A DNA stretch of 64,000 bases from Odontesthes bonariensis (taxonomy: Eukaryota > Chordata > Actinopteri > Atheriniformes > Atherinopsidae): NCBI RefSeq assembly GCF_027942865.1, contig NC_134522.1:10071849-10135848 (forward strand), in the 5' to 3' direction. The notes beneath the pieces are model-generated. The model saw nothing but the letters and a program-made list of their open reading frames with translations, had not been told where the DNA came from and ran no database searches. Positions 1-12,100 of the stretch are shown here, one piece after another (the stretch's first letter is position 1; every line of letters begins with the position of its first letter). The position numbers were made by a program, and so were the translations under genes.

Positions 1-126
1 AAACAGAAAAGGAAGTGAACATTTTTCTTGGGTTTATTTGGATTCAGACTCACCGTGCTCACTTCAATTCACATGAAAAGTTAAACTGCTTTGTGTAAAC
101 CAAGCACACAGATCTAAGTCGCTTAC

Positions 127-3100
127 CATTTTTCTCTTGGAGCAGAGGAAGGCATGACACTCGAGACTCTCATTGTGTTGGCTCTGGACAATGTAGGCAA
201 ACACTTTGTCATGCATTTTGTCCGCAGTGCAGTACGATATTCTGAAACAGACAGACAGATGCAGACTTTAATAAAAACTAATTATTTTCATACTTGTCGC
301 AGATAAAGCAAGACCCTGCAAAACTTTATCTGCTCTAAGCCTTTAAGCTCGTCTAACAATCTGATTTAAACCGCTCACGAACTATTACAGAAAGAATAAA
401 ATCCCCGACATTCTTACAGCCAGCTGCACTCAGGATCTAACCTCTGTAAGCATGATCAAAAACAGGCACCAGCTGTGCAGGTACACAGCTCAACAATGTC
501 ATGAATGTGAAGGCAGCACATGCGCAGATATCTGTCCCATTTCTTTCTGTTCACACACCCACTTTGCCCAACTGATGCAGTGTTTAAGTAAAAGCTTTTA
601 CACCGGCCTCGAAAATACACCAGGGAACTCGCACAGGAAAGGAGGCGACTATTGGTGTCATTTTGTGGTGTAGAGGTGCGATTCCCGTCTCCTCTGTGAG
701 GCATCACTCTTGCTAATCAGTCTCAGCTGCAGAGTAAGCTTATAGAGTAAGAGTATAGCTATTCTCCACATTTGAGCACCATGTCATGACTCCGTTTCCA
801 AAGTAAAGAGCACATTGGCAAAGAGGGTAAAACGATGGAGAAATACAATAACAGATGTCTGCCATCTGTCATTGATTTGCACCAACTTTTCTGTGGGATA
901 ATTAAACATCAACTAAGGACTATTATATAGGTAAATAAATATAAGAGAGCGTGGGGAGAAGAAGAATCCCAGCTGTGGTCTGAACAACACATTCAAGATT
1001 TACAGCAAGTGTTTGGGTGGGAGGGCATTGGGGAAATTGGGTGTCAAGGCAAATCAATTTTTCTATTGGCCGTCCATCTTCTCAGCAGATGTCCGAGACG
1101 AAAAGGCGCAGAGGGGTGTGACAAACAGCTGCTTTAAGTTTCCACGCTTTATTTAGTCAAATCTGAGCACGCAGTCGTGCAACATGTTATTTTCAGATTT
1201 CACATGCAGTCTGTTACACGTCCCAAAGAAAGAGAAAATTAAAGCAGAGACGGAGATTTGCTTCTTGTGTTAACCGAACTCGGTGACAGTCGTGTGTATA
1301 TCCATAAAAAAAGTAAACTAAAGCACGACTGCCCAACTCCACCCTGGAAAGGTTGTAGTTCCTTTTTACGTTTCTCGAAAGCTTCCTTTTGCTTTTTGAA
1401 GTTTCTGCACCAATCATAAAAAATAAAAAGAGTTTATGGGGCTTTTATTTTTTTATATATACTTTGACATTTTAAAGACCAAATGAAGAGCTGGCTTTGA
1501 TGTGCTTGGAAGCATTTACAGCTTTATTACAACTTTTGATTCATTTTCAACAGGTGAATGGTGGATGAAATCGACCCCATCCTGTACAGACAGGGAACAG
1601 ATGTTTGCTGACAACAGGTGGAAAGACTGAAACTCTTCAAGGAGATCGCTGATCATCCATAGGTGGAGCAGGAAGAAACACGGTCGCTGAAATCAAATAC
1701 TCAGTCAGTGTTAACCTCAGAAAACTTTCAGCTGAAACTAAGCCTATGAGATTTAAGGTAAAAAAAAAAAAAAAAATAAATCAAACATAAGCCTATTTGT
1801 AATTGGGAAAAGAATGGAAATTCCCATCTGTCCTTGATGATGCAGCCTCACAAAAGGGGGGATTTAAGGGAAGTGATTCAAGCTTGGCTCATGAGCTTGA
1901 GGCCAATAGAAGTAAAACAAGCATGCAGGCTGGGACAGGCAGAGCGAGTTGTGTAGGTATTTAGCAGAAAAGACGAATGCGAGTGTGCGACTCCCCGAGG
2001 TAAAAGCTCAGCTGTTGCAGTGCTCTCAAGAGAGCTGAGATTGATGAGACATACAGATGACAGACTGACTGCTCTCCCCCTCGTGCACAGAAACAGAAAC
2101 ACTTTGCTGCCTCAGGAAACCACACAAACACCCGGTGATGAATGAAAGCAGGACCAGAACAACAGCTTTGGCTTTAGTGCGGATGATCAGAACAAGCAAA
2201 GCATTTCAAACTCTGGAGTCGGGGACACAAAGTGTAACAGGCTGAACCACTGGCTGAAGGCTGGAAAGAGGAAGACTGACCTGTATATGGAGATATTTTC
2301 TATCAGCTGGTTTGAGGCACTGTCGTAAAGGATGATTCCACGAGGGGAGACCGTTAACGTGACTTTCTGGAGTTTCTTTCCACTGGCTTTGGCCTGGAAA
2401 GAAGGGAAGTGATGAGACAGCAAAAAGGTAAAAGAGGATGTGTGTTAGAGCGAGAAAAGACACCAGTCCTTCAAAATGTCCACTGTGTATGGAAATTACA
2501 ACTTTGGCTGTTTATTTCTAATAAGACTAGACAGTCAAACACTCAAATGGTCATGTGGAAAAGCTGATTTTCTGCCACAAAGGAAAAAACTGTAGGGAAA
2601 TATGCATCAAAACTGTATAAACTGTGTGAAACAGCAAACCTATGATGCCCTCAATCCTACTTTTCATTGAGGCTGACCATTAAACAAAATGACAAGCCCC
2701 AGAAAATATTTCCCATTATCCTTTTCAGAAGGACAACGAGGGCAGCCAGCAGATTAGGCTAAATCACAGCCTCTCTCTTAAAAACGTTACCATGTCCCAA
2801 GTCGCACCATTGTGCCACCGCTAACTTCATTATCCACTGAGCTGCCAGATCCAATAACATTAAGCCTCTGCTGCTATGATAAAGCCGCCTGAGCCATTCA
2901 CTGAGTAACAGTGTCCGCGCTAATTGCATCCTCTCCTAAAATGTCAACCTGAGCCTCGGGTGTGGGGCGGTGGAGTCACAATTCACTGAGGCGGCGGTCA
3001 GGTCATAAAAAGAGAAATCTGCTGGGTGATTTCTAAGTGGTGGAGTTGATGATGTGGAAAAAAATGTTACAAAAGCTTGATGAAAACTCATTTCCTGGGA

Positions 3101-6100
3101 GGTTATTTTAAAAGAGAAGCATTAAGAAGAGAATTGGGTGTTTAAGCCATTTCAATGCGTGTGTGTGTGTGTGTGTCGTCTCTCACCGTGGCCACTATCC
3201 TCTTGACAGCTGCCGCAGACAGCTCCTCGCCTTTGGGCTGCTCAACCATCGTGACCCCCAGGTACTTAAGGTGGAACACCATGCCCTCCAGAAGGGTTTC
3301 TCTCGTGTCGGTCCAGTTCTCTGGAAGCTCTGCAAGAAGACAAACACACACACACCGGTGACACTGCTGCTCAACAACAGCCCTGCTGATCACACCATAA
3401 GGCCGGCTGGAAATCCTCTGCGAGACATGTCTGGGCAAGACTTCAGTCCACTTGTAGGATGTTAGATAAGACAGCAGCCAAACCATTAACTATCAGCCAA
3501 TGCTTATAAAATAGCTCGACTAACGTGGACAGTGTGATGTAATTAGAAGAGCAGCCGAGGAAGCGAGAGCATTGGTTGTGGACAATATCACCACTAAGGT
3601 GCTGTTTACACATACCCGGGTATTTTGATAAACGCATATTTTCTAACCTTCGTTTGCAAAAATAACTAGGTGCACACAGCCCCGTTTTAAAAAAAAAAAA
3701 AAAAAACACGTCTACATTGATCAGCATAAATACGCAGTCCGTCCGGGTCTAACCCAGAATCGCCGTCGCTGGCGGTGGTATGGCCGGGCTCTGTCTGTCA
3801 AAAGAAGCTCCGCAATTGCTGCCCTCCGAGCACAATGCGTCTTTGTTGGTCAATACATTGTATGACTTTAATTTTCAAAAGCACACAAGCGAGTATAGCT
3901 CTTAAAAACAGAAGTGCTGCTAGTACCTCCATGCTTGCCAGATAAACAATGGACATCGGTCTTTTACCGCGGATATTGCCCAAAACTCCGTTTTCGTCTC
4001 TTTCAACCAGTTTACACACAAACGCTAAACGGAGTTTTTAAAAAATCTCCACTTTTGCCGGAGTTTTTTTTATGCCTCGTTTTCGGAGAAAAAAACTCCG
4101 TTTGTGTATAAACGAAAGGCACAAACGAAGGGAAAGGTCTTCGTTTATCAAAATACCCGGGTATGTGTAAACAGCACCTAAAGCTCTGTTTCGTTTTTTG
4201 TTTTTTTTAAACAGTCATTCTCTTTCCCGTTGCATCATGCAGAAAAATATCTGTTTTTCAGAGAAAAAGGTTTCAACCTGTTCTTCAAGTTGCACCAGTC
4301 CAGTCGGCGCCAAACAAAATCCACAAACTCCAGAAAAATATGAACAATGCACACATATTTCTATGCAAATGAAAGTAAAATCAAAGTATCCCATTTATAA
4401 ATGTAGCAACTTGTGTCTTTCAAAAAGAGCTCATTAAGACAAGGGGTTAAAGTCTTCTTTTTTTAATATCCAATGCATTAATAGTTTTTAAATCCACAAA
4501 GATGAATCTGTGACAACTCTGGAAATTCAGTGGCTAAATGCACCTTCTGGTGACAAATATGAGAAGCATAGTTTTGAAGTTACTTGTCATCATGCATCTT
4601 TTCATGGCCTAACCTGCTGTTACAGTTTCCCTGCATGGGGTCAAACACAGAAACACAAGAAACACTGTCCCTTCTCCACTGTAAACCATTACTTTCTTCT
4701 CATCACTCCATGCAGTATTCATTATTATTAGGCTATTATAATTAAAAACACTATGAGGTAGTAAGTAACATCAAAAACTGGTTCCTCTTGCCCATTTCTC
4801 TCAGTTAATTTACAATCCTGCCAACTATGTTCGAAATACAGGCGGCATGAACAACTCTGCAAGATAATTTGAACATTTAGCAACATTCAAACTGAGCAAA
4901 ATTAAGCAAATTAGTTGCTTAAACAATAGGAACAACATGGAAGTTCACACAAGCTGCTTTGGCACAGTAATATGCATCCTAACTTCTCCTTAAGCTCATA
5001 AAAAGCTTATCGAATTGACACTTTGTGGTGTGATTGAGCGTTCATCGATTCATAAATGATCAGTTGATGATAGAAAGCGATTTATTTTCTAAGCTTCCGT
5101 ATTTGGCAAACTTTGTAACGGCTGCATGAATAAAACAATTCAACATCCATTTAACGGAATAATGCATAAAATATGCATTTCATTTAAAACACTAAAAATA
5201 GAGAGCCGTTACTCAGTTTGGTTTAGCATTTTCAATGCTCGCTGATCGCATTTCAGCTGAAGATAGCATATCATTAGAGAATATGAACCGTTTGGAAGAG
5301 GCAGCAGAGTCTAACCTATAATATTCCTTTCTTCAGAAGCCAAACCGAGCAGACTGTGAGTGGTTATGGAGAATGGTTTTTAATAGCCTAAATGCAGCTG
5401 TGACCAAACCCGTACTTTAATAATGGGCGAGTCTGACGGTGAACACCCAGTCTCATGTCAAGGTCTCTTAGCTCCTAAGTGTTGGGAACAGACCAGGCTA
5501 TCCTCTCTGAACCTGCAGCTGCATTGGTGCCTGGATAAGTAACACTTTTGCTGTAACAGAATCACTGGCTGCTACTCATGGTCTAAATCAGGTTACCCGG
5601 TGAACTATAAATGTCCATTAAGAGGAGTAGCCGCTCAAGACTTTTACAAAAATATAACAATCAGCCTTAATTAGCCTCGCATCAACTTTGAGTCCAGATA
5701 TTTTCAGTGGAGACGATAGGAAACCATGCAGGTGGGTCGGACACACTGAATTTCAACAAAAAGGCAGGATGTATTTAAAAAAAAAAATGCTCCGTGCGAT
5801 TTTTTTTTAGTCGGAATGTCAATCATACAACGCATACAGCTGAAGGAGGAAAGTTGTGATGGCCCTGCAGAGATTTCAAAAGCAAGCCTCTCCGCTTAAA
5901 CAGGACATGCTTATGTTTGAAAGAAGCAAGTCTCTCAGGATACCCAAAAGTTCTCTCAGACAGCAGAGACTTAAGAATCCCCCTCATCAAGAGCATAACG
6001 CCTGCAAGACCAGGAGGCACAAATGAGGGCAGACTTCTGGGCTTTGCTGCTGAGATGGATGAATCTTCAAATATGTACATGATGGTTATTCAAAAGAGCA

Positions 6101-9100
6101 ACTTGTGCACCGAGGCTAATTTCAAATTCAAATTGGTGTTTATACCCAGAATTCTGCCGAGTGTAATAACCCAATTTCATATTGGTCATATTTGCACTGA
6201 ACCAACACCAGCAACCACCACCACTGGGACCCACCCAGGCAGCTTCCTGCAGCTGCGGTGGTGATTAGAGAAAACTTCAAAGGCTTCATAACCGCGTTGG
6301 AGCTTTGGCTGGTCGGTGTGAGCTGGTTGCTCGGGTGACAGCTTCTAAATAGGCCGAAAGCAACAACAAAAAGCAGGTGATGGAGCACTAATGTCTTCTC
6401 AGAGGGAAAGGCCAAGACTGGGGTAACAGGTAGAGGGGCAGAGCTGATGCAAACAGCACAGGGGATTAGAAATGGGAGGGTATGACTGGCTAATAACCCT
6501 CTAAAAGATTTAGGGTTTGTCTTCAATGAGCCTGTTATAGGTCCAAGTAGTAAACAAAAAAAAAAACCTAAGAGGTATTTTCTAAGTCATATAAGAACGA
6601 TCATGTCCCACAGCTTAAACAAATTTTAAATGTTTCTTTTATTCTTGGGCAAAAAAAAAAAAAAAAAAAAGACCCAAAATCCCCAAAAAGATGTCAAAGG
6701 TCATCCAACGTTTGGTGGGAAGACGATTGTCATTGCAGAAGTTTATCATTGTGTGATACAGCAGTGAGACAGACACAACGGTCTGGTTATTGCATAAGAC
6801 ACCACAAACCTTTCTCAAGAAAGCTCTCGTCTTGTGTCATCGTTTGTAAGACAGCCAAAAAGATCACTGCGTGCCGCTGTATGGATTATAACTTTGAGTC
6901 AGGGAGAGGGTATTTTAAAGCATTCAACCAGTCTCCAAAAAAGTTGTTCCTCCGACACCTTTCAGCCATCTCGTACAAGGTCTCCATGACTGCATGAAGT
7001 TTTGGATGTGATAAGAACACACTCGTAAGCCTTGACAAAAACCTTTTGGCAGCAGCTGGTAGAAGTGTAATCAGCCAGTAATAAGACAGCCAACAGTGAA
7101 GTCCACTCTGCCAATCAAAACCCTCTTCCATCCCCTCCGTCTCCTCCTGCTCGAGACAAGTCTGAACACTCCACTCACTGGAAAGGCAGGAAAGAAACAA
7201 ACGAGTTCGTCTGATCTTAAATTTAACTCCAAAAACCTCACGAGAAGCATGCAAAAGCAAAACAGATTTGATCATTCAGAGACTTTAGATGTTTGGATCA
7301 AACACCAAAAAGGAGTGTGAAGACGGGTCATTAAAGCAATATGATTTCTGCACAAAGAACGTCTCATGGTGCCTCACAAAGCATCAGATTGTCAGCGTTT
7401 ATTCCATAATTCAAGCTCCTGAACCCTTCTGCATTTCACAGTTTTGCTTCTTTGAACATCAAAAAAAACCCAAAACTTCCCAAATACTAAAACTGTACAA
7501 GGCAGAACAAAAGCCATTTATACCAACGTTTCCATCCCCAACGTTGTTAGATATCTGTGGTTAGACTGTAGAGAACAACATGTGGGTCTGCAGAGGTCTT
7601 TGCTTCTCCTTGAATATTCCATCATTTGAGGTTATACTTAGGCCAGGTCTTCTCATGCAGCTTTAATGATGATAAAACTACAGAGAGAATTGGGTTCTTT
7701 TGATGCAACAAGAAATTTGAAGAGGCGAGACAGCACTGGAGGAAATGAGAGATTCATAAAAAAGAGATAAAAGAGGAGAATAGAGTTGTGTACCAGATCA
7801 AATCTGTGAAGGCTCCAAGTCAAACATTTTCACTATAAAACAAGATACATACGAGGTTTACATAATAAATGTTGAGAATTGGGGAGAAGCAACAGTTTGA
7901 TCAGCGTGGAAACAGCAGGAGCGTTCTGCTAAGCTGTGCAGTCAGCTTCACCCGAGGCTGTGAGACGGCAGCCATCGCTGAAAGAAACACAAATCATAAA
8001 TCACAGAGCCACTCCGACAGCTCTGGAGTTTCAGCACTGCAATCCAGCTTCCAGCCAACATCGAGAGGCTTTTCGCGCCTGAAAATGGATGGACTCTAAA
8101 ACCTACGATATGATTGCCCAACTGTTGAGAACAGACAAAAAAAAAGATAAAAGATTAAAATTCTCCTTTCAACACAAAACCAGCTCAGAAATGACCAAAT
8201 AGGGCAGGAACGTAATGACTTGGTGCATTGAGTGAATCAGATCCACCAAGATGACTAACAGTCACACCTACCCGGGTGAGTTAATGTTCCAACGGGACCT
8301 TGGAAAATACTGTTTTTGACTTCCTGTTACAAGCGATCACGATTTCACAAACTCGGTCAAAGCCTCGTCACCCCTGCAGGACGTGAGATGTCCAACATGA
8401 CCGATCCGTCACGCTACATGACAGCGAACCTGCATGGTTCTCATTTTTTATGAGTAATCTGCAAGAAAAGTCTATTTGATGAAGCATTATTTAATTCGTT
8501 TTCTGGGTTTGGGAGATGTTCTTTCAAACGCTGGACAGGAAACCCAGGTCCAGTACACTTCAAATGACACTGGAAAGCCTGAGGGCTCCGAGAACTTTCC
8601 ACTCGGTGTTGTGTGTCACAGGAGGACTCTGTCGAGCCAATCCAAAAACAATGAGTCACAGTCATAGTTTGGAATCCAGTGGGCTCAGACGAATACTCCA
8701 ACTTCTGCCAACCTGCATACTTTCTCCTGAACAATAAGGGGAAATTAATTCTTCATTTGAACACTTCGGGGCGAAACAAAGGAACAATGACAGAAATCTC
8801 TGAAGAAACTCTAGAGGCTCAGCTTGCATTGCTTGGAAATGTGCATCACTCTGGGATATTGGGAAAAGCTGTGTTTTCTGGATCTCTTTTACATGATCTT
8901 TTCTGAGACTTAGAGTTCAACTGTGGACAGAAGTAACACTATCTGCACCCCGGGGAGGGAGGTTTTGTCTGTTCATACCCAAGTCAAGGTCGGCTCTCAA
9001 CCCGAACAAACTGGCACCGGAGGAAACAACCCGAAATGAGTCTGCATTTTTCTCTTTTCTGTCATTCCTACTGAGGATTAAAAATATAAAACATTTTAAA

Positions 9101-12100
9101 ACATTAAACCTAGCCCTTTTATTTTTTAATACAGCGTGCGAGGTCCTTTCCACATTTGTTGCAATGATGAACAGGACGACGTGATGTATCATGTGAAAAT
9201 AGCCCTGAAACCGTGGGGAGACTTCAAACATCAGTAATGTTTTAAGACTGAACAATTACAGTCTGTAAGTGTCTGAGACCATAGCCTGTTTGGACAGATG
9301 TTAGAAGTAGCTGGCCTTGTGATCCAGCCAATGGCACTCTGGTATGAGTCAGAATTCCCCGACAACCTCTCAGTAAAGAAGCTAATGTTATGGTTGCTTA
9401 AACAATGGAGGACGCTGGTGAGAAATGCATTTAAATCCATTAGATTTTCTTATTTTGCTGTTAGCATTTATGTTCAAAAGGAAAACAGATTTTTCAGCTA
9501 CTTTTATCTATCCCTTTTGTACTCGCCTAAAAAAAATAAATTAAAAAAACTAGAATAATCAGCCAAACAAGCTCCCAGCTCAATTTCAGCCTATATAAGC
9601 TTCTGTGTGTCGGTTCATCGTAATGATTGAAGATGTTATGCGGTGCAAAGGTGCGAGGCATTTATGTGCTTTAATGTTTATTAGTTTATGGCCCAGAGGA
9701 ATATCACATATCCGGCTTCGAGTACACGGGCAGCACTTGCTTGTTGGAGCGTTTCCCTGTTGGTTTTGGTCTTTCCACTGAGTTTCTGGAAGAGCTTAAA
9801 GAACAGCACCACAGACCTTATGCTGCAAGACATCTTAGGAACAACCAACAAATGCCTAAAAGATCAACATTTCCCAGTTATTCTAATGAAAGCCAGCTGA
9901 ATCTCGTCATGCATCCTCAGCTCTCTTGGGCCTGTAATGATGACCCTTTTTTTCCCTTTTCTTTTTTTAAAAATCTCACGACAAGACGGGCACATTAAAT
10001 AAAAAGACGTTTTCCAGCCTTATTAGATCACAATCAAAACACATTGGGCTACAATAGAAACTGCACTCAGATGGGGAGGAGATACCTGAGGGAATACTCA
10101 GAGACATTGCACAAGCTTGATGATAGAGATTTCCAAAATTCCTCCTACGCCACAGAGAAGTTAAGTCTTATTGCTCTGACAAACTGATGCGATGTCTGTT
10201 CAGCCTGGCGGTGTGAGAGAGGGAGTGTGAGAGACAAGCACAATCATCAATAATGACTCGCCATTATGGGAAAAGGCTGAGAGAGAGCATTGTAAAGAAG
10301 AGAAAGACTCTGTTTGTCAAAGGGGAAAGTGTGTTTGTCCACACGGGATGACTGTCGCCGTCTGTCCCCGCCTGGTACAAAGAGAGATTCAGGACTGATC
10401 CTCCACTCTTAACCTCAGCTTCTGTGGAAAATGTTTTACATATTATTGGAAGCCCAAGGTCAAAGTCTCCCTGCGTGACTTACACAAATTACCACAGAAA
10501 TGAAAAACAAAATGAAAAGTGACCTCTTCTTTTTCTCTTCCATCATGGAAAATCGGGATGCTTCCCTTCCCTCCTCCTCGAGTCCAGCAGGCTTGTTGGA
10601 ATATTCCCAAATATAAAAAGGATGTGTCGCAGCTATCAGAATTAGATTTGAAGACCATCCAAATCAATTTCATCAGGGTGAAGCGAGTAAGAGTCTTATG
10701 GTTTAAGTCCTAACATTGAGACACGTGTCTTTCAGTATTGGCTAAATCCACTCAAAGGAGGCAAGTGAGTAGAGGGACAGAGAGAGATAGAATAAATAAA
10801 TATGAGTGGCCATGCCAGTCAGGGATTAAAGCTCATGACCAGCTGAGGCCAGAATGTACTCTCAACAAGAATCTGGGTTATGAAACTGATCCCTGACAAG
10901 CTCTGCTCTCAGCCCCGCCAAACAGGAGGCTCTGGATGCTATCGAAACTCAAAACATACTCACAAATACGAACGCCTTCCATAAAAAGGACAATGGGTGC
11001 ATCAATTCTCAAGTGAATATCCACAAACAGTTTCTGGACCTGATCCAGGACCTGATTTACAATCAGTAAATCAGAACTGGCAGTCAGAACTGTTGAAAAT
11101 AAAGTTATAATTAGACTTATTTGAAATTACGATCAAGCAGAGCCGCAGCCTCGGGGCAGAAGGAGTCATTAATCAACAGCCTCCAGTCAAATACACTCGT
11201 AACGATCAGACTTTTAAAATAGTACTTTTAATTTCAATGTTTGGGTTCTTTATTAAGCCAAACATTGACAGGTTACAACTTCTCAAACGCACCAGTGGTT
11301 AAAATAACTGATAATGATTCCTCTAAAAAAGGTATTTGACACTTTGACCAATAAAATGGGATCCTGCCTGGATCCAGTTAAAATGAAAGTAGTTTGGAAC
11401 CAGCTCTGGGAAGGAGTTACAACCCACTGAGACCTCTACACCGAGGCATCAGAGCACGTAACATATTATAGGAGCGATGAATATTCTTCATCACTATTCT
11501 GTCTTGTTTAACCAGTTAACACACTGAATCACAGATCAGCCATGTGCCTTTTAACAGGGAGCCCATCAGCTCCTCTACAGATCTGTATCCACCTTACAGA
11601 GGAAAGAAAGATGGATTGGAGAGAGGGAAAAGAAGTATATCATATGACAAAAATTCCTTTTAATTGCAAAGAACTTCATATACAAAACAAGCCTAGTGTA
11701 GAAAGCAGGTGTGTAACCTCAGGGGTTTTCTCCCAGGTGTAGATACGGGTGTCCTGGGGCAAAGTTTGAAGCAAGCATCAGCTTTCTTTACCTGAATTAC
11801 CCAGGCTAGGGGGGGGGTAACTACTGAGTTTCATTCCTGACTGCTGGTCAAACACCCAAAAGGCACCCGTAAGCCATCGAAGCTCGACTGACAAGTTAGA
11901 TAAAAGGGGGCCGTTCATCCTGTAGACCTACAATAATGTCTAGCTCATGCTTTGAGACAAGATTAAAGGGAAGGAGATCTAATTCCTTTTAACAATAGTG
12001 CAACTACTCCCAGGCTGAGAATACCGTCTAAATATACATAATCAGTATCTGTAAGGCTTTCCTCTTGTTGTAGAAGTCTCAGATGGTGTTCTTTTAGTCA

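Noticed and set aside
4363-4370. ATGCAAAT octamer (also at 12531-12538) as a POU-factor enhancer
   Set aside because: Isolated 8-mers in AT-rich introns are expected by chance; no supporting cluster.
6140-6526. 128-codon minus-strand open frame in ldlrap1 intron 1
   Set aside because: No recognisable domain, no splice-site context and no family resemblance; length is within chance for this span.
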